Shown: piece after piece, positions 22,952 to 35,400 of the stretch
Numbering within the stretch: the first letter of the stretch is position 1
How the letters are laid out: every line of letters begins with the position of its first letter
NCBI GenBank assembly: GCA_031763025.1
Contig: JASSKH010000031.1
Span: 310,001-374,000 of the forward strand
DNA length: 64,000 bases
Reading direction: 5' to 3'
Origin: Macrocystis pyrifera
Lineage: Eukaryota > Sar > Phaeophyceae > Laminariales > Laminariaceae
Translations under genes and position numbers: made by a program
Notes under the pieces: model-generated
Databases searched by the model: none
Told to the model about the DNA's origin: nothing
What the model saw: the letters and a program-made list of their open reading frames with translations, nothing else

Positions 22952-23170
22952 TTACTCGTCTAGGGGGCATTCGTACTCCCCACTGTCACGATCGACGCGG
23001 ATAATCTCGTAGGGAGTCGTCGCCAGACCCTGGTTGTCATCATTGAACTTAGTGTTCACGAGATAGAACGAGTTGCCCTTGCGCATCATTTTAGTGGGGT
23101 TGTTCAAGAGGTCGTTCTTCAGCTCCCTCTGCGCCACGGAACCGCAGCTTAGATCAGCCGAAAGCGAGAT
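22952..23170 (-). CDS. Gene 3 exon 6, terminal
   Basis: The acceptor CGTGCCACAG|ATCTCG begins in phase 0. It encodes ISLSADLSCGSV and FYLVNTKF, the final blade, and ends at TAA 22952-22954. Splicing from exon 5 keeps the frame but skips a segment that relatives possess. Confidence 0.75.
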   Translation of the reverse strand: MSLSADLSCGSVAQRELKNDLLNNPTKMMRKGNSFYLVNTKFNDDNQGLATTPYEIIRVDRDSGEYECPLDE

Positions 23171-26100
23171 CTGTGGCACGCAGACGATGGGGTATTGTGG
23201 TCGGGATTCGGCGAGGGTTGAGCTAACACGCGGGCCCGGAGGGGGGGCACTGTTCATGATTCCTACGAACCTGGTGCTTTCGCAGGCGTAGGTTGCGGTC
23301 GAGCGTGGGGGTCGTGTTCGCCCGTTGATATATTCCATAAAAAATAAGCTTTGCTGACCGTGCACACCTAAACAGGTTTTCGCTCAGTCAAGCATCTGCC
23401 GAGCTCTCAGTATCCGAAAGGGGTGAGATAATCTGACACGCTAGGAACCCACTGTGACACACGATGTGCTTCATCAATAAAGTCGTTGTGTTGAACATGG
23501 GGCCATCCTCAGGCCCATCATCACCCAGGCGTTGAAACATCAACGATTAATAATCACCTCAGTGATTCGGGGCTCGCTTCCCCATCTGCCGTTGAACAGC
23601 GACCACACAGTGTTGTGGCGAAGCACCTATTTGCGACGGGGTCCAGACAATAGAGGCAACGTTTAACCGGATGAGAAACGCATGGAAATCTGCGGAACAT
23701 ACTTCAATGCTTAACGTTCGCACCATTCTACCGCATCCTTTGGATCAGAACGTAAGACACTGACTGACAGTTTTCAGGCTGACATCTGCAGCAGAGCTGT
23801 CAAGCCCGTTAGCTGGACAGCCTTTGTTTAGCGCGCAGGCAACTCTGTCATAGTGCCGTCCATTCCATGGCACAGCTTGGGCTGTGGACCTTGTCACCGT
23901 CTCGCACGCTTAACCTTTTTGGAACCGCAGTCCCGTTTATAGGGACAAAGACGTCAATCTTCAAGTAGTTTGTATCCTAAACGGGGTTGTAGTCCAAAAA
24001 ATGTTTAGAGAGGCGCATATATAGAGCCACAAGTACAACAAAAATCAAATTAGTAGTACGTATCAGTATCGGACGGACAAAGCAACGTTGTTCCGGGCTT
24101 CAGTGCAAGCCGTGGACACGTGTAAACTCGGTTGCTGCCTCGACGACCACATAGAAGGATTGAGGAACTGCGATTCCCCTTTTTTTCGCCCGTATTGTCC
24201 ACATTGTACTGTCTATTGATTACACCTGGCGCACGACGAAAGGGTTTTAATAGTACACTTTTTCGAAACATGAACGATTCCGAAGCGAATGTCTCTCACC
24301 ATTCCGTCCGGAGCCACAGACCCTCCATCCAGAGAAATTCTTTTTACGTTGCCCGAGTCGGTGTCTACGGTGTATAGCGAGCCGCGAGTTTCGTGGCCCA
24401 CGACAAGCGTTTTACCGTTCTTGGTGGCCTGGACGAATTGCGATTAAATCCGTGTTAGAAAGGGGTGTACAGCAGTATGCATGCCTGTCGAAACAAAGCG
24501 TTTCCGCAACTTGGCTCAATGTGCAATCCCTTCTTGTGGTGGAAACAGGGACGGATATTCGGGCAACTGTATTCGCTTTCATAGGAAATACGTTCGTGTT
24601 GATTTCATGAGCCGGTGTAGGAACTAAGACGGGCAGAACACACATACTCACATATGATACCAGGTCGCATATACAGGGTTTTTAATCAGAGTAAATCATT
24701 ACGTGTGCGCAGTCCCGTTGCTACAAAATACTGTTTTCCAAGCCACCCAATAACTGTGCGTGCGTACAGTAGTGCACCGCCACCGCCACTTGATCATGCT
24801 TGACCGTCAAGCCTGCACTCATTATAGGTGCGGAGCATGTCCCATGCTACCTGGCATTGGCTTCAGAGCCTGCGTGGTGCGTATTCCATGTGCCTTTTCA
24901 CTTGCTGCAGAAGGCTGAGATACCGAGCATAATCTTGAAAGAAACGACGATGCCTGTTGCTGTACATCTTATGCGCCAATCTGCGCATAGTTGACAATGG
25001 CTGTAAAACGACGACGGCAAATGTCGAAAGTGTTTGCCTCAAGTATCACCTGGATACCGCTGGCGGTCATTCCTTCGCCGGTGAACGGGAAGACGTCGTC
25101 GTCGAGGATAATGGTGTCCAAATCTTGGTCGGGCCCATCAACGAGTTCTCCGTCCTCTCTGTTGAGTCTCACCTGCATCACGATGAAGTGAGGAGAGTGA
25201 CTGCGATTAGTTTCTTACAGCGGCCGACGACCGCGATTCAGTCAATATCACAGGAGGCCGGGATCCCGCCCTTGAAAAATGTGAGCTTAACAATCTGAAT
25301 GTGGAGACATCGAACAATGCATTACTGTATTAATAGTAGACAACCCAACAAGGTGTCGACAACATCTCAAACTCATAGCGCCCAATGCTGTGCTACATCG
25401 TGCAATGCCCTCACAAATGTGTGTTTTGACCCATAATGTACAAGGGGGGGTTTCCGGGTCCCGACCACCTATGGCACGTGTCATGTGCGTATATCAAGGC
25501 TTGCTGCTATATTAGGATGATTGACCAGGATGAAATACTACACGAACCTGATGAAGGGTAGAATGTGGGCAATAGCTGGTATCGGTTTATGAATACTTCA
25601 AGGCGTCAATTTGGGTCTCCCACGACGGAGAGGATACATATGTAAATGTTTCGTTTCCTTCGAGATGGAGAGGTTTGGGAAATTTCCGATGCGCAAAGAA
25701 GTCAGTTGAGTGTCTCATGCCCTTGTCGTTCGACTCTCTGAATTCGTAAAAACACCTGAGATTGACGCGTATAATGGTCTCTCGAAGCCCCATGGCTAGT
25801 AGCAGTTGAATTCGTCACAATGGTACAATTTAGTGCAAGACGAACACGAAAGCCGTACCCGCGGGACATCCCAACTATCATGAACAATGAACCGCGAACG
25901 AACGTTTTCGGGAGTTTTGCTACACTCTGATCCTTCATCGCTCAAGCCGCAGGAAGAGCTTAAATTGTACCATAGTACGTTAACCTTCTGAGCTAATAGG
26001 CTTCGCGCAGCGTATATCCCCGACTTAGGGTTAGTAGACTAAGTTCGACGTTTCCTAAGGGGATAAGTGTAGTCTCCACATCATACTCATCAACCAAAAA

Positions 26101-28932
26101 CTCTACGTAGTTGGCGTTGCAAAGCGGCAAGTTCAGTATACCGTACGCGGTGCAAGATTTGTAAAGAAGCTTAATCATGCTTCATTTCGAAGGATAGGAG
26201 TAGAGTAGGGGCAGGATGGGTTAGGACTAGGGTAGGGATCACGGTTGTCGCTAGAAGAGGGTTTGACTTAAGGTTCAGGATATGTCAGTCCTCGTTGTTT
26301 ATAATGTGTCGTACGCGAGCGGAAGAGAGATAGACCCATGGGTGAGCTACTTGCAATTCGTTCGGGGTCACTATTAATAGTAGTTGCGTCTTGCGCCTTT
26401 TCTATGAAGTGCGTGGGCACAGTACGTCGCGCATGCATACATACCGTATCTACTCACTTTGTAAATTATTTGTTCCAATGCACCCGTGAAGTATGCCGCG
26501 TCCCTGGTGATGACGACGTCATTGACAAAAGTAGATCCGCTGATTCCGCCCAAGTCGTACTCCGCGACGACGTCGAACTGGTCGTTGTAGATACGGATGC
26601 CTGTTGTACCCGGGGAAAGCCATGGCGGGACGGTGCATCAGGACGTGGGGGGTTGAGCGTTTGTTGTTCAACATGAAAAAAGTCGACTGTAAATTGTGGA
26701 TCATACTATCGTTGGCAAACTGCTGAAGGTCTGCTAAACAGTCGGGGGATATCGCGTAAGGTTGATCCTCTTCAAGCACGTTCGCTGGGCGGCTAGACAA
26801 ATCGACGGCACGTCCTATAACACGAAACGTGTCACACCACTGGAGATAAATCCGAAACGGGATGTTTCGGCAACATCATTGTCGAAACGCCGAGGTTGGT
26901 GTCAATGAAACATCTCGATTACTGGTTTCCGAGGCCCACTGCTTTTGTAGTGTGTGACCAACACCCAACGGCTCGGAGAAAGTTGTACACGCTTTACTGT
27001 GTATACGACACGATATTTTCTGCTAGTGGTGTAGGGCACTGAACGTACAATATGCTGGCCCAGACTGAATTCTTCTTCTAGAAAGCTCTGGTTCTCTAGC
27101 ATCGACGGGAAAATAGCCACTCCCGGATTTGCTAGGTTTGAACCCGTGAATTTTTTATTTTTTTTTAATGGAGTTTCTTTCATGATCAGGCAATCCCGTA
27201 ATATGTATCATATGGCCTTAGGTGATATCAAGCGTTCGGGAAATGATGGACTCTTGTAGAAAGGCCGACGCGCTCGATGTCATTAACTACTCGGGGTTAG
27301 ATATTTCGCTGTTGCTGTCCCGCTGCACCTGTGTATCCACCAGCGACGAAAAGATAGTCCGAACGCTTGTCACGGTCCAACCCAGTCACAGACGTGCTGA
27401 GGCACCCGGCACCAGAGAAGAAATGACTTCTCGACATACCCCGACAGGTGTCATAGTCATAGGGAGTGCTGCCAGCGAAGACGACTTCTCCTAGGCCGGT
27501 CCTGAGATTACCCTTCCAGATGGACCCATCTGTGGCACATCGAATGTAAGAAAATGCGCCACGTGGAACAAGGCGCCGGAGAAAAGAAGTGCGTGAAGAA
27601 TACACTTATCTACGCCATGAGTAAAACACGTTATTACGGATCGTTTGGGTTACAGGGCGGGCGTCGAAGGATTCACATCTCGGGCAGATCGTCGATTCCC
27701 ACTTCATAATCGAAAACGTCCAGGGAATAAGGTCTCTGATATGTGTGATTTAGCTGGTGTTGCCGTGCGGGTGCTGCATCACATCTTCCACTCTGGGCGC
27801 AACTATAAATATCGTTCGTACATCCGCAGAGTGGTATGGCTTTGGACAACTTGCTGGGTTAGATCTGTACTGCACAGATCTACCAGAAAATATCATAGGG
27901 GCAATTCATAATTCTCACGGTCTTCACAGCGACCTGTCCGACGCATGGAGTGTGCACGGTGGCTCACCTTCCTGTTGTTTTACGTTGACACGAGTGCCCC
28001 TCTGAATGAAAAGGTATATTTCATAGGATGAATCGACTGTTGGACGTGATAAGTAGGCGATCTCGCTGCACAAGGCCACCTGGGTATCTGCTAACACACT
28101 CGTCGTACCAGCACCAAGGTACGGTACGGGGTCAGTATCTGGTTCTCTTTATTAAGTCGTTTATAGCCACTTGGCCGAGCGACTACCTTGTGGTACACCG
28201 CCTTGTGCTTTACGCCTTGGCTTTTGTGATAAGTACGGCCATGATATTGTATATATCGCTGAGCCCGCCAAATGATGTATTTGAGATCAGTTTGGTTTGA
28301 GAAATAGAGTCATTTACCCCAGTGGCCCCAGCGCGGTAGTGAAAATGGGGGTAGCCCCCCTACCGTCGCACGGCCTGTTCCGTCACAGAGGACCTGGTGC
28401 ACGTACAGCTAAGAACGAAGGCAATAGTAAACAACCCCTCCCCCCCCAAACCAGGGGGTAAAGACAACAAAAATGGCGTCTTCGGAACTGTCTTGACGAT
28501 AAACGCCAGTAGAAAAAAAATCGCTCGGTGTCAATTCCCTGTTGCACAAATAAAATCAACCAGGTAGGCGACTGTTTCAACTTGAAGCTACAAATGTCAA
28601 CACTGCACCGCATTTCTATGAGCAGGAGCCTATCAGGAGTCAGGATGTCGTTGGAGAGAAGGCACACGGTTATCACGACGATACTGTTCTCGAAACTTGC
28701 ATAAAACTAGTGGGACAGCTACAGCAATGCACTTAGAAATAGTATGCACGTGCGTGTTGTCACCAGCAATTGATCCGACGTAGACCTTCCACCCTCCACC
28801 GCTCGTGATGCCGCCCGGCACGAAGCCATCCGGCAGATTGATCACATCAAGCCCCGTCACGGCCTCCGATCCAGCGAGAAACATTGAGGCGATGAGGCCG
28901 AAAAAACCCTTGACATCAGTCGAGAATGTCAT
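22952..28932 (-). CDS. Gene 3: secreted SMP-30/gluconolactonase-like beta-propeller
   Basis: Six exons on the minus strand join in phase: 28932-28764, 27529-27329, 26600-26458, 25172-25050, 24428-24300 and 23170-22952. They give 327 residues. Residues 1-24 form a signal peptide (MTFSTDVKGFFGLIASMFLA). Propeller motifs follow in the family order: LPDGF..GGIT, VYVGSIADGSIW, LFVAGGYTG, FVNDVVITRDAAYFT, GKTLVVGHETRGSLY and ISLSADL. These resemble the SMP-30/gluconolactonase/LRE-like group, whose members are six-bladed propellers, often lactonases or of unknown substrate. Family relatives usually carry one more strand pair between the fifth and sixth exons (a ...LYVV.N... motif of about 25 residues). 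I could not find it, so an exon is missed or lost. Substrate and metal ligands cannot be judged from this. Introns are 0.6-1.3 kb. Confidence 0.8.
24300..24428 (-). CDS. Gene 3 exon 5
   Basis: The acceptor TTCGTCCAG|GCC begins in phase 0. It encodes ATKNGKTLVVGHETRGSLY then VDTDSG, the ATPDGKTLIVV / LFRVDPATG counterpart. The donor GGAATG|GTGAGA leaves phase 0. Confidence 0.8.
25050..25172 (-). CDS. Gene 3 exon 4
   Basis: The acceptor CGTGATGCAG|GTGAGA starts in phase 0. The 41 codons read through a linker (NREDGELVDGPDQ) into TIILDDDVFPF and TASGIQ. These match the ETIPL...NGI segment of the family. The donor is CCAG|GTGATA. Confidence 0.8.
26458..26600 (-). CDS. Gene 3 exon 3, FVNDVV motif
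   Basis: The acceptor GGTACAACAG|GCATCC completes a Gly codon (YTG-IRIY). This exon contains the most diagnostic family motif, FVNDVVITRDAAYFT. The donor TACAAA|GTGAGT leaves phase 0. Confidence 0.85.
27329..27529 (-). CDS. Gene 3 exon 2, propeller blades
   Basis: The acceptor GTGCCACAG|ATGGG supplies two bases to finish the Asp codon of VGSIADG. The exon carries a 20-odd residue insertion (around PYDYDTCRG) before VTGLDRDKRSDYLFVAGG that is not typical of the family. The donor ACACAG|GTGCAG leaves one base. Confidence 0.8.
28764..28932 (-). CDS. Gene 3 exon 1, signal peptide and first blade
   Basis: The start is ATG at 28932-28930, which opens the secretory leader. An acceptor-like CGTTTAG at 28958 lies just upstream, so a non-coding 5' exon is possible. 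The donor GCTG|GTGACA leaves one base. Confidence 0.75.
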
Positions 28933-29066
28933 CTTGTCCGAGTTGTATGCCGCAAACCTAAACGACAAACAAAAGCTGCGTTAAGTTAGTAGCTCGCACA
29001 CAATAATGAGCGTAAATACGCCATGAACCTGAAACATCCCCAATATCCAATACCGCCACGGAGCAG

Positions 29067-29345
29067 GTGTCCCCCGCGGCTTGGTAGGTGGTTCTCGTTC
29101 CTACCAAAATCAATTTCGCGGGTTGAACTATCACCGAGTGCACATACTAAACACTTTTTCTTGCAAAAAACTGAATAGCGGAAGGACCGAGAGCGTGAGT
29201 TAGTAACATTCGATTGAAATCGACGAGCAGTGGGAAAGCTGAACCGTTTGCGCGATAAAAATGAATGCGCGTACCGGGGGGTACAAGGATCGCCACAGGT
29301 GACCATGGTTTGTCCAGAAGCTCGACAGTAAAATTGACGATAAAG
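29067..29345 (+). mobile_element. Diverged full-length SINE copy upstream of gene 3
   Basis: The head GTGTCCCCCGCGGCTTGGTAGG, a decayed B box (GGGTTGAACTATC), and the body AGAGCGTGAGTTAG with ATCGACGAGCAGTGGG are all present in order. The copy is more diverged than those at 49, 53 and 58 kb. It lies about 135 bp upstream of the start of gene 3, divergently. Confidence 0.75.
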
Positions 29346-29442
29346 ACAATACAACTAAAACGTCTGTAGTGGTGGTGGTGACGTCCCAATGGCTTTTTTT
29401 AGCTACATCTGTAGACTGGACTATTAGTGTACGAGTCGTATA

Positions 29443-29827
29443 TATTAGGGATGATACTTGTCAGTAGCCATCATAGTCGTTACTCGATAACACTTGCGTC
29501 ATCTGGTATACATTTACGCATTTCTAAGTACAACGGACAGTTTTCCAGTCTGTGAGTAGGAGCAGTATACAGCAGCAGCAGTCCTACAATATCTACTGCT
29601 GTGCACTCGTACGCATTGCATAATAGGTCTCAAAAACAAGCAGCATCGTGGATCTACTGTATTGCGTACGTACAGAATCTACAGCAGCACTGTACAGCAG
29701 TACCTGGTAGGTGCACACTGGTAAACAATGGACAGGGTATCTTCAGTATCCCGCTGGGACCAGTAGCATAGTTTTAGTTGTGGTTGAAGTAACAACATAC
29801 GTACCTCAAGTTATATAGTTTATAGCG
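29443..29827 (+). repeat. Left LTR of element 2
   Basis: About 385 bp, nearly identical to the matching parts of the right LTR. It is rich in CAGCAG/CTGCTG and contains CAGTATACAGCAGCAGCAGT. Directly downstream lies GGTAGGATCATAAGCC, a possible primer-binding site. Confidence 0.75.
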
Positions 29828-29860
29828 GTAGGATCATAAGCCTCAGTCACTCTGAGCAAC

Positions 29861-30216
29861 AGCGGCATAGAAGTTAACTCCCGATAAGCGTTCTGCTATC
29901 TGTTAAAGGAGCGCTGAACTCCGATAAAGTTCCAAGAAGACGGTCGTCCCCAGAGAGATTGCTTGAAAGTCGTTACTACAGCGGCATAGAAGTTAACTCG
30001 CGATAAGCATTTTGCTATCTGATAAAGGAGCGCTGAACTTTGATAAATTTCCAAGAGGGTCGTCGGCCCCAGCGAGATTACATCACAGTCGTTTACTACA
30101 GCGGCATAGAAGATAACTCCCGACAAGTATTCTGATATCTGTCAAAGGAGCGCTGAACTTCGATAAATTTCCAAGAGGGTCGTCGGCCCCAGAGAGATTT
30201 TTTTTTTGCAGTCGTC
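29861..30216 (+). repeat. Three tandem copies of a 119-bp unit
   Basis: Units starting CAGCGGCATAGAAGWTAACTC occur near 29861, 29979 and 30098. Each carries AAAGGAGCGCTGAAC and ends near CCCCAGMGAGATT. They lie just downstream of the left LTR of element 2. Confidence 0.85.
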
Positions 30217-30771
30217 ACTAGCACTTCACGTAGGTCTGTGACCCCACACGACTGTTGGAACGAGAACAATTTTTCAATAGTTTCTGCAAGGAGGATACGA
30301 CAAGTTATTCACACAGCAGTAGTACTAATACTGTACCTGAATGCCCTACTCGTACTGCTGTAGAACCATACAAGTACGACACCAACTTCAAACGTAAAAG
30401 TGAGCGGTATCAGTTACACTGCGCTCATTCAGAGGGTCCCGCATAGATAGGCGTCTGCTATCAACTGCTACCGTACTACTTCAGTCAGGACTGTTTCATT
30501 TGTGCGAGATACCCAGCGAGCATCACTGCGTTGCTGAAGGTGTGTGTACATCGCACCTCGTGCCCTATTACTCATACGAAGCTAGTGTGGACTCCAAAAT
30601 CTCGACCCAAAGTCGAGTATTGTACTGCTGTATCATACATACATACGGCAAATTAAAAGCCTCGGGATCCCCGAGCATTGTGCGGCAGCCACTCCAAGAG
30701 ATATTGCTGTACACACGGTACTACTGGTGTAGTATCATAGAAGACCGCCTGGCCAAGTACTACTCATCATC

Positions 30772-31134
30772 GTGGGGGATTCAGCTTTCAACAACAACAG
30801 CGGCAACCTCGCCAATGCTATCAAAGGACTGACGAAGTCCGACGGCGGCAAGCCAGGAGATTTTCGCGATTGGCGTAAGAAGCTGGCGCCAGTGCTCAGC
30901 GTCGCGCGCCGAGACATTGCAAGCCTGATCAGAGGGAAACTCCGACAAACCGAAGAAACGACCGGCACGGGAGCTCAGGCTTCTTTTGACAGGGTAATAG
31001 CTGGCTATGACAGGGCGAACGAAGACTCGACTTGTACGAGCGAGGATGGTCAGCGGGCTCTTCGAGAACTATTAATAGTCAACAAGCAAGTACAACAAGG
31101 AATCTTCCAAGATCAAGGCAGGATCCAACAATGA
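30772..31134 (+). pseudogene. Gag-like fragment of LTR element 2
   Basis: The 120-codon frame contains KPGDFRDWRKKLAPVLSVARRDIASL and a FDRVIAGYDRANEDS segment. Both have the helical, charged character of Copia-type Gag N-termini. It ends early, without the expected downstream helices or a zinc knuckle. The family is suggested by resemblance only. It could also be a small intact non-autonomous Gag. Confidence 0.45.
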
Positions 31135-31146
31135 AGCTGAGCAGAG

Positions 31147-32326
31147 GTGGTGTTCTGTACACAAGACTACATCTCACGACGACTCGGAACGTTACCGCCG
31201 CAAAGCAACGGAGCTGTACTGAGCGCGATATCACCTCCGGTCAACGACGACGAGAAGCCGTCCGCAAGCAACCTTCTGGAAGAGGACACGTCATCGACAA
31301 CAACAGCCGAAGCATCATCGACGGGAGCTGGAGTATCCTCACTAGGGGCCGGCACACCATCACCAAGGACTAAAGATTCCTCATCAGGGACCGGAACGCC
31401 ATCATCAGAGACTGGAACACTACCGCAACAAGCTGGAGCGTCGTCATCATCATCAGGAGCTACGTCTTCTTTTTCACCCTGGGACGCGTCTGCTGCTTCG
31501 CCCGGGGTTGAATCTTCCACTCTGGCTGGAGTCACACTGGATGCACCGCATCACGAGACCGCCAGTATGGTACACAATCCAAGCGTCGAGGAGACCTTCG
31601 ACAGCATGCATGCCAAGAGGGCATCGGGGGAAGACCCCCCGGACACGTGTGTGGATTTCGCCTACACCAATAGAGACCCTTTTCGGATCTCGGAGGAGGA
31701 AAACCGTGTGATCAAAATCCACACCAAAACACTACGATGCCATTCATTCCCCGGAGCAGCATCACCCGGGATCATCGGACCATCGACATCTGGGGTCATC
31801 GGAGCATCAGTATATATCTGGGATAATCGTGGCATCATCATCTGGGATCATCGGGGCATCAGCGTCTGGGATCACCGGAGCATCCACGTCTGGGATCACT
31901 GGATCAACATCATCTGGGATCACTGGATCTTCTGAATCAGCTGGATCATCATCGTCTGGGATCATCGGAGCATCAGCGTCTGGGATCACCGGAGCATGCA
32001 CGTCTGGGATCACTGGATCAACATCATCTGGGATCACCAGATCATCAGCTGGATCATCACCTGGCATCACCGGATCATCAGCTGGATCATCATCGTCTGG
32101 CATCACCGGAGTATCAGCTGAGACATCACCGCCTGCTTCACCAGGGGTCGTGTCAGCTTCTCGAGGGCTGTGTCTGACTCGTGCCTCCACACGAGCCGAG
32201 CCTAAAACAGAGAACACAGAGACAAACCGTCAGCTGAAGGAGGTCCACACGCTCACGATAGCGGAAGGACAACCGCGGGCAAACCCCGGGACAGGATCTG
32301 CGGCATCGACACCGGACGATCAATAG
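31147..32326 (+). pseudogene. Ser/Thr/Gly-rich coding-like region of element 2
   Basis: Two overlapping frames are open: 31147-31935 and 31829-32326. The first is Ser/Thr/Pro-rich (TGAGVSS, TGTPSSETG repeats), followed by a less repetitive charged segment near 31600-31730. The second is built of SGITGAS-type repeats. The change of frame falls in the repeat array, so slippage probably split one ORF. It may correspond to a linker between Gag and protease in the parent element. Confidence 0.4.
31760..32120 (+). repeat. Minisatellite encoding SGI(I/T)G(A/S)S repeats
   Basis: The motif TCTGGGATCAYCGGAGCATC recurs about fifteen times in 12- to 24-bp steps, with higher-order units near 48 bp. Variants with GCTGGATCATCATCG are interspersed. 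Confidence 0.85.
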
Positions 32327-32483
32327 CCACTGGCGACTACGGCCTTCGTGTACAACCCCAAGCCTACTTCAGGAATCCTCTTCTCGCTGGACGGAAAGCC
32401 CATCAACATCGGGACCAAGAAGCAGACACTGACTGCTTAATTAACAGTGGAGGCGGAGCTGAGACGACCATCAGTTTTGAGGG

Positions 32484-32492
32484 AAAGGAAAA
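32484..32492. repeat. Target-site duplication AAAGGAAAA, left copy
   Basis: Nine bases immediately left of the foldback element are repeated exactly at 35607-35615 on its right. Confidence 0.85.
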
Positions 32493-35400
32493 GGGTAATG
32501 CTATTTGCGACACCGGTGTCGTAATTTCTTCTTTGCGACACGGTGTCGTAAATAAGCGGCTTGTTTGCGACACCGCGTCACGTTCGCGGCACATACCTCA
32601 GATTGGCTCCGCACCACCAGGGGTGTGTTGACATGGTGCAGGGTCATCATTGAAGCTATCGCATTGCCGAAACGGGCCAGAAATCGAGGAGATATCTGGC
32701 CTCTTGGTGCACCCGCAAAACGTTCAGATCGGTGTCGCAAATAAGCCTTATCGTGTCGCAAATACCGTATTTGCGACACCGCGACGTGGTTGCCGCACAC
32801 GCTCCGGATCGGCAAAGCGCTCCCAGTAGAGTCTCAGCATGGTGTAGGGCTACCATTGAAGCCATCTTGTAGCCAAAACGCGCCAGTACTCGAGGAGATA
32901 TGGGGTATCCCGGTACAACACCCGAAGAACCTTCTATTAATAGCTGTCGCAAATACCGTATTTGCGACACCGCGACGTGGTTGCCGCACACGCTCTGGAT
33001 CGGCAAAGTACTACCAGTAGAGTATCAGCATGGCATAGGCTACCATTGCGGCCATCGTGTAGCCAAAACGGGCCAGTACTCGAAGAGGTATGGGGTATCC
33101 TTGCACGACACCCGCAGAGCCTTCGGGCTCCTGTCGCCAATACCGTATTTGCGACACCGCGACTTGGTTGCCGCACACGATCCGGATCAGCGACGTACTA
33201 CCAGTAGAGTCTCAGCATGGTGTAAAGCTACCGTTGAAGCTATCGTGTAGCCTAAACGGGCCAGTACTCGAGGAGATATTGGGTATCCTAGTACTCCCAG
33301 GCTGATGTCGCAAATAAGCCATATTTCGCGTGTATCCAGAACGGGCCGTTACAGTAGTAGATACTGCTGTGTGTTGTATCCTGGTCATCCTGGTGCACTG
33401 TCAGAATAGTCAGACAGGACCAGGTGTCGTAAAGCTGCATTTGACGACATCGCACGACGTGCGTTGCGCGCGCCCCCGTTTAGAGCTCGGACTATACCAT
33501 TATACAGCATGTTTCCACGAGATATCGATCGTTAGCCACGTCATCGTGAATCAATGGATTTGAAATTAACTTGGTTATATTGCCGCGCAGTGTTCAAATA
33601 CGTCGTACGTACTATAATTGAGAGCGCTGGTATCGTTCAAAGCGCCGGGTGCTCTGTTTACGCGTCTATTAACATTTGCACAAATGAAGGGCACATAAGT
33701 TTGTGCACGCTGCGCTCTGTATATGGTTTTTGTACTTGTCTGTGGATGCTATCGAAATAGGTGGGTGCATGTCATTTACAGCAGTATCATAGTACAGCAG
33801 TAAAATCGGCGTTCGTTCCGTGCAACCATCGTCACCGACCAATGTGGCTGTTTAATTGCCCTTGAACAGCCGTGTAAAAGCGCCTTTCTCTCAGGCGTTT
33901 ACCAACGCCTATCGTTCTGCCGCACAGAACTGAACAAACTTTCGAAACGTTGTGCACAGTTTTTGTCGGATTAGTTAAGGCAACGAACACACCCCATGGA
34001 TGCGCAGAGGGCGACCATACTGCAGCTTGCCTAGCTATGCGTCATGTTCGTTGTACGCGTTCGTTCCGACACATTATCCTGCTTGTTGCTGCACCAACAG
34101 CAGTCCACAGTATCCGCACTGCTGTAGTATTGACGTACACTATTAATATTAATAGTCTAACTTAGGGCACATGCGTAGCACTTAGTTTGTAAACGGATTC
34201 CCGATGTTTATCTCTACCGGTTGTGAAACATACGATAGAAACCCACAGCGGGCTGCATGAGTTCAATGTAAGCGGCAGAGGGGTTAGCCGCCTTGTTCAT
34301 GGTGACGAAGAAATCGGTATGTGTAACGCGTGTAGAAGGTCGTGGAGTTCGTAGGCTGCTTGGAAGGTGTCCTTCGATGCCCTGCAGTATTGTGTAGAGT
34401 TCCCACCGTGCTGTTGTATGCTGCACACACTGGTGCGCGGGTTGGAGGTTTTTCCGTAAGTTTTGGCAGAATGTTTGCGGAGAGAAGCCCAACCATTATG
34501 AAAGACTCATCAACATCCCGCAACTTCAGCAGATTGTGCGCACTGACCTGCCCCACTCAAATCATGCGTAGTCTCCTCGTCCAGCTACGCAGTCAATTCC
34601 CGATTATTTTGGGTGCCCTGGTCTATGCATAGTTTTCGCACTCACTCCTAGCCTATTGTGTTTGTGTGTTTACTCTGTTGTATGTAGCACAGCAGCAGTG
34701 GTAGAAGAGCCACGTTGAATATTCTGACCGTGTACTAGGATACCCCATATCTCCTCGAGTACTGGCCCGTTTTGGCTACACGATAGCTTCAATGGTAGTC
34801 CTACACTATGCAGAGACTCTAATGGTAGTGCGTTGCCGACCCGGAGCGTGTGCGGCAACTACGGCGCGGTGTCGCAAATACGGTATTTGCGACACGCGTG
34901 TCGCAAATAAGTCTTATTTGCGACACCAGCCTGAAGATTCTGCGGGTTGTACCAGGATACCCCATGTCTCCTCGAATACTGGCCCGTTTTGGCTACACGA
35001 TGGCTTCAATGGTAGCCTTACACCATGCTGAGACTCTACTGGGAGCGCGTTGCCGATCCGGAGCGTGTGCAGCAACCACGGCGCGGCGTTGCAAATACGG
35101 TATTTGCGACACGCGTGTCGCGAATAAGGCTTATTTTTTTTTGCGACAGGAGCCAGAAGATTCTGCGGAATGTACCAGGATACCCCATATCTTCTCGAGT
35201 ACTGGCCCGTTTTGGCTACAGGATGGCTTCAATGGTAGCCCTACACCATGCTGAGACTCTACTGGTAGTGCTTTGCCGATCCGGAGCGTGTGCGGCAACC
35301 ACGTCGTGGTGTCGCAAAATACGGTATTTGCGACACGCGTGTCGCAAATAAGGCTTATTTGCGACACCGATCTGAACATTTTGCGGGTGCACCAGGATGC

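Noticed and set aside
25990-26178. Minus-strand ORF as an extra exon of gene 3 between exons 3 and 4
   Set aside because: Exon 3 (phase 0) joins exon 4 (phase 0) with continuous family homology, and this ORF has no good donor.
27400-27470. 43-bp intron inside gene 3 exon 2 (GTATGT ... CTCAG)
   Set aside because: Its length is not a multiple of three, removal would break the frame that links to exon 3, and other introns here exceed 600 bp.
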